64,000 nucleotides of DNA from Rhizorhabdus phycosphaerae (GTDB lineage: Bacteria; Pseudomonadota; Alphaproteobacteria; Sphingomonadales; Sphingomonadaceae), in NCBI RefSeq assembly GCF_011044255.1, contig NZ_CP049107.1, positions 3,097,001 to 3,161,000 of the forward strand, read 5' to 3'. Of this stretch, positions 16,400-24,217 are shown piece after piece. The translations under genes were made by a program, and so were the position numbers. How positions within the stretch are numbered: the stretch's first letter is position 1; every line of letters starts with the position of its first letter. The notes below the pieces were generated by a model. The model made no database searches and was not told the DNA's origin. It saw only the letters and a list, made by a program, of their open reading frames with translations.

Positions 16400-17518
16400 A
16401 TGGACCGGGTGGGGATTGCACAGAGGCTGGGCCAGATGGCGGTGCGGTATTTCCTGCCGCTGGCGCTGCTGTCGTTCGCAATCGGTTCGCTCGCCAATCT
16501 CTATTTCTGGCTCGGCGCCGAGCGGCCTTTTGTCGGCCCCTGGCTGCTCAAGCAGTTCTACGTCAATTATGTCGATTTCGGCTTCGCCAAGCGCGCGCTG
16601 GTCGGAACGCTCCTCTATCCGCTCTTCTCCGCGCCGGTCGCGGATGCGGTCGCGGGGGCTGCGATTGCGACGGGGCTGTCGCTCGCGTTCTTCGCGGGGC
16701 TGATCCTGCTGCTCGACCGGTTCCATGCCCGGCCCCTGCGTACGGGGGAGGCTGGGCTGGGCGCTTGCGTGCTTGCAGCGCTGCTACTGTCGCCTGCGGG
16801 CCTGATGGAGATCGCGCATGACATCGGCCGCTATGACGCGCTCAACATGGTGCTCCTCCTCATCGCCGTTGCGCTGGTCCTGAAAGGGCGTCCGCATCTC
16901 GCAGGGGTGCTGTTCGGTATCGCCGGCCTCGTTCACGAAGCCGTCTTCTTTTACGGCGCGGGCCCCCTCGCCGTCTCCCTGTTCGCGACGCGCGCGCGTC
17001 CGGTCGACATGGCCGCCTGCCTGGTGCCCGGCGCGCTCGCGCTCGCTGCGGTCGGGCTGTGGGGCAATCTCGATCCGGCGCAGCTGGCGCTGCTCGATGC
17101 CCGCCCGGGCAGCGGCACGACCGTCTGGTCACGCGGCGTGATCGAGGTGCCGATCGCGCTCAAGCCCTATGAGCAGGCGGCGCTGGCCTTCTACACGCTG
17201 GCGCCTTTCGTCCTGATCCTGGCGGTCCTCCGCCACAACCGGGCCAGCCTGTGGCGCTATTTCCTGCCCCCGGCGACGACGCTGCTGCTGTTCCCGCTCG
17301 GCTTCGACTATTTCCGCTGGGCGAGTCTCGGACTCTTCGCCGTGGCGCTGACGCTTCTGATCGGCTCCAGTCGCCTGAACTGGCGCTTGCCGCCCGTCTC
17401 GGCGGCTCTCGCGGTGGTCTTCCTGCTCTACTGCCTGCCGCTCGGCCCGCTGGGTACGGCACATCCGCTGCCCTTCCTCGAACTTCTGTGGCTGCACTTC
17501 ACGGGTTGGGGCGGGTAA
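16400..17518 (+). CDS. Multi-pass membrane protein of unknown function
   Basis: The 372-residue product has about ten hydrophobic segments and no soluble domain. Its first loop contains RPFVGPWLLKQFYVNYVDFGFAKR near residues 44-65, reminiscent of EpsG-like or DUF-type polysaccharide membrane proteins. It follows the DprE2-like gene by 16 bp with its own GGACGGGG ribosome site, so it is probably the last gene of that operon. It could be a glycosyltransferase using the polyprenyl-linked pentose, or a transporter. No family can be named with confidence. Confidence 0.6.
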   Translation: MDRVGIAQRLGQMAVRYFLPLALLSFAIGSLANLYFWLGAERPFVGPWLLKQFYVNYVDFGFAKRALVGTLLYPLFSAPVADAVAGAAIATGLSLAFFAGLILLLDRFHARPLRTGEAGLGACVLAALLLSPAGLMEIAHDIGRYDALNMVLLLIAVALVLKGRPHLAGVLFGIAGLVHEAVFFYGAGPLAVSLFATRARPVDMAACLVPGALALAAVGLWGNLDPAQLALLDARPGSGTTVWSRGVIEVPIALKPYEQAALAFYTLAPFVLILAVLRHNRASLWRYFLPPATTLLLFPLGFDYFRWASLGLFAVALTLLIGSSRLNWRLPPVSAALAVVFLLYCLPLGPLGTAHPLPFLELLWLHFTGWGG

Positions 17519-17570
17519 AGCCTTCGCGTCGGGAGCGGGGTGGCCGGCGCGAAACGAATTGCAGTGTCGA

Positions 17571-18224
17571 TCAGTCTGCCCCGCCTTGATACCAGCAGTT
17601 GATGGCGAAGCGCGACTGGGCAAAGCTGCCACCTGGACACTGCACGGGGCAGACCTCGTGCGGTACCCACGCGGGGAACAGCAGCAGGCGATCGTTGGCC
17701 GGCTCGATATCTTTGCAATTCCCGCCCTGCTCGACGGGCAGGATCGAATGGAACCGCAAGGCGCCGCCCGTGAAGATCCTCGGCACGGCATGGAAATAAT
17801 AGACGCCCGTCACGACCCGGCGTGTCCTTGGCGCCGTTGCGCCGACGAACGTATCGATATGGCGGCGATAGAAGTCGCCGTCGCCATGTGCCGCCAATTC
17901 CAGTGACAGGCTCTCCGGCACGAACGGCGCAATGCCGAGGTGTGACAAGGCGCGGGGCAGCATGGCGAGAAAGGCCTTTTCGAGGTCGTCGCGCAAAGCC
18001 CCGAAGTCGCGGATCGTGCGCGACCGGCGGATATGCTGATGCACTCCGGCCGACTTGCTCTCACTATGGCCGACCATCGAGCTGGCAAAATCTCCCTCGC
18101 GTTCCACGGCGAAAGCCAGCAGTCGTGCTGCGAGATCGGCCCCGAACGCGTCGTCGATCACCAGATGCGGCGGCAGCCCCGAAAAGGCGGAAAGCGGAGT
18201 TGCGGAGACGGCGGCTGTTGTCAT
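17571..18224 (-). CDS. 2OG-Fe(II) oxygenase (prolyl-4-hydroxylase-like)
   Basis: With ATG 18224 the protein has 217 residues and the jelly-roll pattern of Fe(II)/2-oxoglutarate oxygenases. RRHIDTF near residues 120-126 provides the HxD iron ligands (His122, Asp124), WVPHEV near 189 provides the second His, and SRFAINCW near 205 provides the 2OG-binding Arg. It lies 90 bp downstream of the lasso cyclase gene on the same strand and is probably last in that operon. A tailoring hydroxylation of the lasso peptide is a reasonable inference, but a PKHD-type housekeeping hydroxylase is possible. The frame extends to 18272 if an earlier ATG is used. Confidence 0.78.
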   Translation of the reverse strand: MTTAAVSATPLSAFSGLPPHLVIDDAFGADLAARLLAFAVEREGDFASSMVGHSESKSAGVHQHIRRSRTIRDFGALRDDLEKAFLAMLPRALSHLGIAPFVPESLSLELAAHGDGDFYRRHIDTFVGATAPRTRRVVTGVYYFHAVPRIFTGGALRFHSILPVEQGGNCKDIEPANDRLLLFPAWVPHEVCPVQCPGGSFAQSRFAINCWYQGGAD

Positions 18225-18313
18225 CGATGGGGCGTCGGCTGGATGGAAGGAACCCGAGATCCGCATTCGCACATCGCTGCCCTATGCACAATCGAGACAG
18301 CCGGAACGCGGCG

Positions 18314-20224
18314 CTATGGTGTCGAAGTGACGCCCGAGGCGCCCTTGTCCCGGTCGTCTTCGACAAGAGCCCTGTCCGCGAGCTCCCGGGCGAGGATCAA
18401 GGCTTCGATCGTGAAGCCGGTGCTCCATGGCGAGGTTCCAATGATGCGGGTGCCGCGCGATGCGCGGTCGGCGATTTCATCGGACGTCGGTATTCGCTCC
18501 AGTCCCGCCCGCAGGGCCTCGAGATCGAACATCTCCGAGAGGATCGGAAGCGCGAGCGCCTGCAGGCGCTCGAACTCGGCCAGCAGCGTGGATCGTCGCG
18601 CGGCGTAAAGCATGAAGCGCTGATCGAACAAGCCGACTTTGGCTTCGGTCGTCCGCAGGCGTTCGGGCAGGATGCCGCGCATGGCCTCCCGAAAGGGCTG
18701 GCGGGCATATCCGTCGGCCAGAAGACGGTGCATCGGCAACGACAGGATGAAGTCGACCACGCGGCGATCAAGCATCGGAAAGCTGACCGCAATGCCGTGG
18801 CGGGCGGCAAGAATGGAGTAATAGGTGCAGCGCGACGGGATATGGTGATCGGCAAAGGCGCGCACGCGATCTTCTGCGCGGTTGCTGTGCAGCGTGGGCC
18901 GCAGCCGTCGCGTCCGCACGCGTTCGGCCATCGTTGGCGCGAGGTAGCGCATGACGCCGGCCTTGTCGTCGAACATGCCTACGCGCTTTTGCCCGAGACC
19001 GCGCGGAAGGACCGGTGACACCAGCTGGCGGTAGGCGACCCGCAGCAACGAGATGTCCGCCCGCTTCGCCCTCGCCCGTAGTTCGCGTAGAAGGGATGGC
19101 CAACGGCCGCTTCGCAATAAGGCAAGATAGGGTCGGGCGCCGTTGTAGGTCGCGCCTTCGTCTCCACCGACGCCGCTCAGCAGTCGGTCCGCACCGAAGG
19201 CGGCGGCAGCTTCCATGATCCGGTCGTCGCCCCCGCCGATCGCGCTGCAGGGCCAGTCGGGGTCGCTTTTGTCGCCGGGCATCGCGACGTCGTCGCCGAC
19301 ATAAAGATGGTCGATGCCGGGTTCCTGCCGCAGCACGTCGGCTATCAGCGGGCGCTCGTCGAGCCCGGCCGGACCGATCGCTTCGGCTGTCGCCCGACTG
19401 AGCGCAAAGACCCTGCAGCCGGGCCGTTGCCGACCGGCGCGCGCTGCGAGTACGCTTATCGCCGAACTGTCCAGTCCGCCGGTCAAATGGCAAGCCACGG
19501 GCCCGCTATTGGGCATGCGCGCGGCGACCGCTTCCTCGATCAGCGTTCGCAGCGTGGCTGCCGCCTGTTTGGGCGTCCCACGCCATCGCCCTACCTGTGA
19601 CGGGTCCGGCCGATAGGCGCGATGCGGCTGCGGTGGACCCTCGTCGGCCGGGCTTATGCGCAGGCTGTGCCCGGCCTCGAGATAGCGTATGTCGGCAAAG
19701 CCGCTGTCCGAGCCGGAAAAATAGGTCTGGGAGGCCTTTGTCGCCAGGCCAACGAGGTCCGGCGCCGGAGAGGCCAACCCCGAAGCATGCAGCCCTTTGG
19801 GCAGGCTGGCAAAGGCGAAATGACGCCCGGCCGACCATGTCCAGGCAAGTGGCCTGGCTCCGATGAAGTCGCGCCCCAGCCACAGGGCCTGCCGCGTTCT
19901 GTCCCACAGGGCGACGCCGAAATCGCCATCCAGCCGGTCCGGAAAATCGGTTCCATGATCCTCGATCGCGCGCAACACCTCGTCCTCGATGGTTCCAGTC
20001 GGACGATCGAGCCTCAAATCGGCCGCCACGATCCAGCCGTCCCGCTCGGAGAGTGCGGCTTGGTCATCCGAGAAGTCGAGGATCAGCAGTCCGGCCGGGC
20101 CGTCGATGCGATGGGCGCGCGAAGGCCGGAGGCCGGATGGCGTCATAGCCGCCGCCATCAGCGCGAGCATGTCCTCCGTCGCCGAACTGCCGTCGAGCTG
20201 GAGGATTCCGGCGATCAGCCGCAT
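18314..20224 (-). CDS. Lasso-peptide cyclase C (asparagine-synthetase-like)
   Basis: The 636-residue protein has an N-terminal Ntn-like glutaminase domain (about 1-200) that lacks the catalytic Cys at position 2 (MRLIAG in place of MCGI). The C-terminal ATP-pyrophosphatase domain carries LTGGLDSS at 247-254 and SGVGGDEGATYNG further on. Lasso C proteins adenylate the ring Asp/Glu side chain so that the core N-terminus can attack and close the macrolactam. It starts 3 bp after the B1/RRE gene and lies downstream of the sulfotransferase and kinase genes. The precursor at 22642, with its Gly1-Glu8 pattern, is the presumed substrate. Confidence 0.85.
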   Translation of the reverse strand: MRLIAGILQLDGSSATEDMLALMAAAMTPSGLRPSRAHRIDGPAGLLILDFSDDQAALSERDGWIVAADLRLDRPTGTIEDEVLRAIEDHGTDFPDRLDGDFGVALWDRTRQALWLGRDFIGARPLAWTWSAGRHFAFASLPKGLHASGLASPAPDLVGLATKASQTYFSGSDSGFADIRYLEAGHSLRISPADEGPPQPHRAYRPDPSQVGRWRGTPKQAAATLRTLIEEAVAARMPNSGPVACHLTGGLDSSAISVLAARAGRQRPGCRVFALSRATAEAIGPAGLDERPLIADVLRQEPGIDHLYVGDDVAMPGDKSDPDWPCSAIGGGDDRIMEAAAAFGADRLLSGVGGDEGATYNGARPYLALLRSGRWPSLLRELRARAKRADISLLRVAYRQLVSPVLPRGLGQKRVGMFDDKAGVMRYLAPTMAERVRTRRLRPTLHSNRAEDRVRAFADHHIPSRCTYYSILAARHGIAVSFPMLDRRVVDFILSLPMHRLLADGYARQPFREAMRGILPERLRTTEAKVGLFDQRFMLYAARRSTLLAEFERLQALALPILSEMFDLEALRAGLERIPTSDEIADRASRGTRIIGTSPWSTGFTIEALILARELADRALVEDDRDKGASGVTSTP

Positions 20225-20227
20225 CGC

Positions 20228-20494
20228 TCAGATTTCGACGATCAGGCTGCGGTCACGCAAATTCGAGATGAACGATGATACTTCTTTCCGGCATTCGTCC
20301 CGAGACACGTCGAATTCGTCCACCAGCCGATCCACCAGGGCTGCTTCGTCGGTCGGTTCCGCGAGAATTTCCCATATCCGTGCCGCGACCGGATTGAGCG
20401 AATGGTAGCGGCCGGTTTCGGCGTTCAGCAGCAGCATCGTGTCTTCAACGTCCGCTCCGAACACGTCTTCGCGCCGATGGAGTTTGCCAGCCAT
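20228..20494 (-). CDS. Stand-alone RRE/PqqD-like protein (lasso B1)
   Basis: ATG 20494 follows a GGAGGAG ribosome site and gives an 88-residue protein. It has the PqqD-like fold pattern with LLLNAETGRYHSLNPVAARI near residue 22-41, then IWEILAEP and helices ending SFISNLRDRSLIVEI. This is the RiPP recognition element that binds the leader peptide and delivers it to the peptidase and cyclase. Here it is separate from any B2 protease, and none is encoded nearby. Its stop is 3 bp from the cyclase start, indicating coupled translation. A longer frame begins at 20581, but that extension is not conserved in type. Confidence 0.82.
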   Translation of the reverse strand: MAGKLHRREDVFGADVEDTMLLLNAETGRYHSLNPVAARIWEILAEPTDEAALVDRLVDEFDVSRDECRKEVSSFISNLRDRSLIVEI

Positions 20495-20552
20495 GATTGT
20501 CTTCTCCTCCAATGCTTGCCGCCTTTCCTGTCGGTAGAACGATTTAGTCGGC

Positions 20553-21395
20553 TTAGGATTTATCTGCGATTTCATACCCATATGCGGTCATGATGTCGGC
20601 AAAATGGTCCTCGATTCTGCGCAATTGATGGGGCTTCAAAATTTCCCGCCAGCCGCCGGCCTGTCCCGCCCGGAAAAAACGCTCCTGTCCAGGCCGGGCT
20701 TCCCGAAATCCCTTGCGCGCTTCCTGTCGCTGCAATTCATCGAAGCTGCCGTGGGCCACAGCCCTGTGGATCTCCATCTCATCCGCCTGTCCGCCCAGAA
20801 AATCGACGATCGAACGCAGACAGTTGAAGGTATCGGCGTGCATCGATTCGTAGCGCACCACCATGACTGGAATCAGGCGTTGAGAGGCCCATCCGACAAC
20901 ATGCGTTCTCCAATCGCCCATGAAGCAAGGAAGCACGGCGCGGCCAGTCGAACTGGCGTTCCTGTCGACCATCTGCGTGATCGTGTCGTCGATCGACAGG
21001 CCGGCATGATAACTGAACGATATGGCCACGTCGCGGGGATCGCGTATGATGTAGAGAACGCGTCGCGCAGAGGCGCCCAGCGTCAGTTCGCCTTCCGGGC
21101 TCCAGAATTGGTCATGGGTCTTGCAGAAAAAGGGATGGCTAACGTCTTGCGCTGCAAAGTCGCAGTGAATCGGCCGCATGATCCCGAGTTCGCGGCTGTC
21201 GAGCAGATCGGGATCGACCAGCATATCGTCGGCAAATCGCCACCGACCCATCAACGTGTGGGGTTCGGACAAGTTGTTTATGTCGGCCGGCTCGTCTCTT
21301 CCCGACAGGAGATTGGCCAGAAGGATCCGCGTCCAGGTGTTGCCGGATTTCGGATAGGAAGCGAGCCATACCAGACCGCCGGGGAAGGCTGCCAC
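20553..21395 (-). CDS. PAPS-dependent sulfotransferase, lasso locus 1
   Basis: This 280-residue protein is a Sulfotransferase_1-type enzyme. YPKSGNT at 14-20 is the 5'-phosphosulfate loop, RDPRDVAISFSYH at 118-130 is the 3'-phosphate motif, and GGWREIL near residue 255 is the C-terminal PAPS-binding loop. It transfers sulfate from PAPS to a hydroxyl or amine. It lies between the kinase and B1 genes on the same strand (12 bp after the kinase, 58 bp before B1). Sulfation of the lasso peptide is therefore the leading inference; the core has Thr4, Ser5, Ser10, Ser11 and Ser17 as possible sites. Confidence 0.85.
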   Translation of the reverse strand: MAAFPGGLVWLASYPKSGNTWTRILLANLLSGRDEPADINNLSEPHTLMGRWRFADDMLVDPDLLDSRELGIMRPIHCDFAAQDVSHPFFCKTHDQFWSPEGELTLGASARRVLYIIRDPRDVAISFSYHAGLSIDDTITQMVDRNASSTGRAVLPCFMGDWRTHVVGWASQRLIPVMVVRYESMHADTFNCLRSIVDFLGGQADEMEIHRAVAHGSFDELQRQEARKGFREARPGQERFFRAGQAGGWREILKPHQLRRIEDHFADIMTAYGYEIADKS

Positions 21396-21407
21396 CGGCT
21401 GCGTTCC

Positions 21408-22352
21408 TCAGCGCAGGCCGGCCCAGTGGGCCTTGATCATCGAGACGGTGTCGTCGAGGGCATCGAACTTCGCCGCGCGATGGAGCAGGAACACGTGGGT
21501 GGACGACAATAGTCGAAAGGTCTGCGCGGGGATCTGGCCCCGGTGTGCATAGGCCAGGGCGACGCGCCGTCGGTAGCTGTTATGAAGCAACGCCTGCGCT
21601 GCCTCCAGATTTGGGAGCTGGCTTATGCCCGGCGGTGCGGCGGCATGTGAACCTGCGATCATGTAGATCGCTGCGACCGGGGCCGAGTCGATTGAAGCTT
21701 CCGGCCCGCCGCCCACCGATATGTGATATTTATCGATGCGGCGCCGAACGCGCGAGCCAGTGGCGTCTGTCAGGCCGGTCTGGCCAATACTGTCGGGATA
21801 CAGGCTCAGGAACCGGCCATCGGCAATAGCCCGGGGCACAGCGGAATCTGACATGTCGATCGAACAGACGTCGTCGGCGAGGAAGGAGGCCCCCGCCTGA
21901 ACCAGGGCTGCGGCAAGCGTGGATTTGCCGGCCCCGCTGTCTCCGCAGAACAAAAAGGCCCGTCCGTCATGCACCACGGCCGAGCCGTGCAGCAGCATGG
22001 CGCCGCGTTGGTAGAGGATAGCCGCCATGGCCGTGCCCGTGACGAAGACTGCAATATCGTCGAGAACGGCGCCTGGGGCTGGGCACAGGGTCAGTCGAGC
22101 CCCCTCTTCGCAAAGAAAGCGCCCGATTTCGGGCAGTTCCAGCAGAAAGCTTCGTTCATTCGCCGCCCAGTTCGGGCCGCGATGGGAAATATGAGGCAGG
22201 CGTTCTGGCACGACACCCAGTCGAAAGACGACATCGGTGTTCTTGAAATCCTCGATAGGAAGGGGGGCGCGCATCGGCAGCTCGAACTCGGAGCCGATCG
22301 ACAGACCAGAGATGCGATAATGATAGGGAAGCGGGCGGTCTGTTTCTGGCAT
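21408..22352 (-). CDS. HPr-kinase-like lasso-peptide Ser kinase
   Basis: The 314-residue protein has an N-terminal region of about 100 residues and an HPrK/P-like kinase core with LHGSAVV near residue 121, the P-loop GDSGAGKST at 137-145 and an FLADDVCSI acidic motif near 158. Homologues in Bacillales and sphingomonad lasso clusters (paeninodin, syanodin type) phosphorylate the C-terminal Ser of the precursor. The precursor encoded divergently at 22642 ends in Ser, which fits this role. It is the first gene of the minus-strand operon and shares the 289-bp divergent promoter region with the precursor. Confidence 0.82.
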   Translation of the reverse strand: MPETDRPLPYHYRISGLSIGSEFELPMRAPLPIEDFKNTDVVFRLGVVPERLPHISHRGPNWAANERSFLLELPEIGRFLCEEGARLTLCPAPGAVLDDIAVFVTGTAMAAILYQRGAMLLHGSAVVHDGRAFLFCGDSGAGKSTLAAALVQAGASFLADDVCSIDMSDSAVPRAIADGRFLSLYPDSIGQTGLTDATGSRVRRRIDKYHISVGGGPEASIDSAPVAAIYMIAGSHAAAPPGISQLPNLEAAQALLHNSYRRRVALAYAHRGQIPAQTFRLLSSTHVFLLHRAAKFDALDDTVSMIKAHWAGLR

Positions 22353-22599
22353 GGGAACGCGATGCGAGCGCCCCGCGGAAAAAACAAGTCAGGAGAGCGC
22401 CTCGCGTCTGAACCGGAGGTCGGGTTATCGGCGCAGGCAAAGTTTCGAAAGCATGGGCTCTGATCACGCGGCGTTAATCAGGGAGGCTCCCCGAGGAGCC
22501 TTGTCGTCGAGCGGTTTCTTGCCAAGTCGAATGAAGGATTCATCAGCAGGCCGGCATTTTGAGTTCTGCTTGATTGCATCGGCGGTTGCGTGCGGGTAC

Positions 22600-22620
22600 C
22601 ATGTTGCATGTTGCATGTTG
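22600..22620. repeat. Triple heptamer CATGTTG upstream of precursor 1
   Basis: The heptamer CATGTTG occurs three times in perfect tandem, ending 10 bp before the AGGAG ribosome site of the lasso precursor. It lies in the 289-bp divergent region between the kinase and precursor genes. Copy number could vary by slippage and change promoter or 5'-UTR spacing. It may equally be a binding-site array or a chance repeat. Nothing else recognisable is in this intergenic stretch. Confidence 0.6.
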
Positions 22621-22641
22621 TACAGTTGCTAGGAGCTCGTG

Positions 22642-22806
22642 ATGCGCAAGGACAATCGTCAAGACGAGATGCGGGACCTGGATGGCCAACAGCCCCGCAA
22701 AATCTGGTCGGCTCCAGCTATCGAAGACGCGGATATCAGTGCGCTTACCCAGGGGCGTGGCACCTCTGGGGTCGAGGGCAGCAGTTTTCTCAAGCCCGGT
22801 TCCTGA
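22642..22806 (+). CDS. Lasso-peptide precursor A, locus 1
   Basis: This 54-codon gene has an AGGAG ribosome site (22631-22635) before ATG 22642. The leader is about 37 residues and contains KIWSAPAI (residues 20-27), matching the YxxPxL-type motif bound by the RRE, and ends in Leu-Thr-Gln with Thr at the penultimate position as is usual. The predicted core is GRGTSGVEGSSFLKPGS: Gly1 and Glu8 would form an 8-residue macrolactam ring, with a 9-residue tail ending in Ser. The terminal Ser fits the divergent HPr-kinase-like gene. The cleavage site and ring are predictions from family rules. Confidence 0.82.
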   Translation: MRKDNRQDEMRDLDGQQPRKIWSAPAIEDADISALTQGRGTSGVEGSSFLKPGS

Positions 22807-22824
22807 TGCCTCGGTAAAAAAGAG

Positions 22825-22846
22825 GTGTCCGCGCGCTGGCGGACAC
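22825..22846 (+). terminator. Hairpin after lasso precursor 1
   Basis: GTGTCCGC and GCGGACAC form an 8-bp perfect stem with a 6-base loop, starting 18 bases after the precursor stop codon, with TCAATTTT on the 3' side. It may be a weak intrinsic terminator or an mRNA-stabilising hairpin that makes the precursor more abundant than the downstream ATP-grasp message. The U-tract is poor, so full termination is uncertain. Confidence 0.55.
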
Positions 22847-22919
22847 TCAATTTTGGACGCGGCTTGGTGAAGTTGTCGGCTCCGCCGAGCATATTGATCT
22901 TTGGGACAATGCCTGTCCT

Positions 22920-24098
22920 GTGGCAGCCATGATCGGCATGGCACGGCGGTTTTGGCGCAATCTGCCCTTGGATGGCCAGGGGCTTGGCCGCCCGATACAC
23001 CCGACATTATCCCCTCTCAGCCGATGGGCCTCGCGCGAATGGCGGCGTGAGCGTGCGTCCTCGCTGCACGGGGCGGTGGGGCTCGCCAGCCGGCTGCTGT
23101 GGTGCATCGCTGCGTTGTTCAAGGCCCTGCGCTTCTCGCGGCTGGTCGGGCAGGCGTCGTTTCCCGGCCTGTATCGGGACTGCCTGCAAACCGGTGCCAC
23201 GCCGCTCGAAGCCCATGTCTGGCGCTCCCTTCACGCGACACCCCATCCGCTGCCCGCCCGCGCCGCAGCATTTCTCCAGTCCCGGCTCGGTGCGCCGGAG
23301 GCACATGGCCTTCTTGCCGATAAGCTGGAAACCGCGACCGTCCTGTCAGGCGCTGGCATCCTGGTTCCTGAATTGATCGGCATGGTCGAGCGGGGCGGGG
23401 CGGTCGCGCTCCCCCTGACGACGGCAATGCATCGCCCGCTGTTCTTGAAGCCGAGGCATGGCCATGGCCACCGCCACGCTTTCTCGCTTGAGCCAAAGGG
23501 TGGGGAATGGCTCATTGATGGAAGGATCATTTCCGAACCTGACCTGCATGCCCGTCTCCAACGCGCGGCCAACGAAGATGATCTCCTGATCCAGGAGCGT
23601 CTGGTGGCCACCTCCGATCTGGCCGATCTCGCCGTAGCTGGCCGGGCGCCCGTCCTGCGGCTTGTCACCGCCCGGATGCCCGACGCCGAGCCCTTCCTGC
23701 ATTCCGCACTGCTGACCGTCGGTGTCCCCGACCGAAATCCAGCCCACTTTCTGGAGGGCGCGGTGCATGTGCCGGTCGACGGCGCAACGGGCCGGATGCT
23801 GCGCGGACTAGTCCTCTCGCGGCCGGACGAGCGGCTTGATCGGTTACCCTGGAACGCTGCGGTGCTGACCGGGCGACCGCTACCGGACTTCGACCGCGCG
23901 GTGGAGGCCGCGCTCACTGCCTTGCGTGCGCTTCCACCGCTCCCCCTCGTCCACTGGGACGTGATCCTGGCCGGGAGTGGGCCCGTGTTTCTCGAAGGCA
24001 ATAGCAGCGGCAACTGGATCATCGCTAGCCTGCCCGCTTTGGAGGGGGAGACCGCCTGCGATCTCGCCGACCTGCTTGCCCGCTGGCGACCCTGTTAA
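22920..24098 (+). CDS. ATP-grasp protein (sugar-transfer-associated type)
   Basis: The 392-residue protein resembles the ATPgrasp_ST family. After a helical N-terminal half it has LFLKPRHGHGHRHAF near residue 177 (nucleotide-binding Lys and Gly-rich loop), DLLIQERL near 221, PVLRLVTARM near 238, and LVHWDVILAGSGPVFLEGNS near 347-366, where Asp, Glu and Asn are metal ligands. ATP-grasp enzymes form amide or ester bonds through acyl phosphates. It starts at GTG 22920 (ATG 22929 is an alternative) and follows the lasso precursor on the same strand. A tailoring ligase or a glycan role are both possible. The frame is open back to 22818 without a good start. Confidence 0.72.
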   Translation: MAAMIGMARRFWRNLPLDGQGLGRPIHPTLSPLSRWASREWRRERASSLHGAVGLASRLLWCIAALFKALRFSRLVGQASFPGLYRDCLQTGATPLEAHVWRSLHATPHPLPARAAAFLQSRLGAPEAHGLLADKLETATVLSGAGILVPELIGMVERGGAVALPLTTAMHRPLFLKPRHGHGHRHAFSLEPKGGEWLIDGRIISEPDLHARLQRAANEDDLLIQERLVATSDLADLAVAGRAPVLRLVTARMPDAEPFLHSALLTVGVPDRNPAHFLEGAVHVPVDGATGRMLRGLVLSRPDERLDRLPWNAAVLTGRPLPDFDRAVEAALTALRALPPLPLVHWDVILAGSGPVFLEGNSSGNWIIASLPALEGETACDLADLLARWRPC

Positions 24099-24132
24099 GC
24101 CCGTTCGCTCATTGCGCTGCTCCAATACTCCG

Positions 24133-24151
24133 CTATTGAAAATCATTCGCA
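24133..24151. promoter_or_regulatory. Putative Fur box upstream of ECF sigma gene
   Basis: Read on the minus strand the 19 bases are TGCGAATGATTTTCAATAG, close to classical Fur boxes. They match 16 of 19 positions of the site found independently upstream of feoA in this window (57800-57818). The site lies 67 bp before the sigma-factor start, in the expected promoter region. Iron-dependent repression of the ECF sigma/FecR/receptor genes is inferred. Confidence 0.65.
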
Positions 24152-24217
24152 ATGTTAATATCGCCGTTTTGCCGGATCGATGATAGCTTCTGTCGCCGGC
24201 TGTCGTCCGGGGGTCGC

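Noticed and set aside
22825-22929. GTG-initiated 35-codon frame overlapping the post-precursor hairpin
   Set aside because: Start lies within the hairpin and the product has no leader or core features; the hairpin explains the region better.
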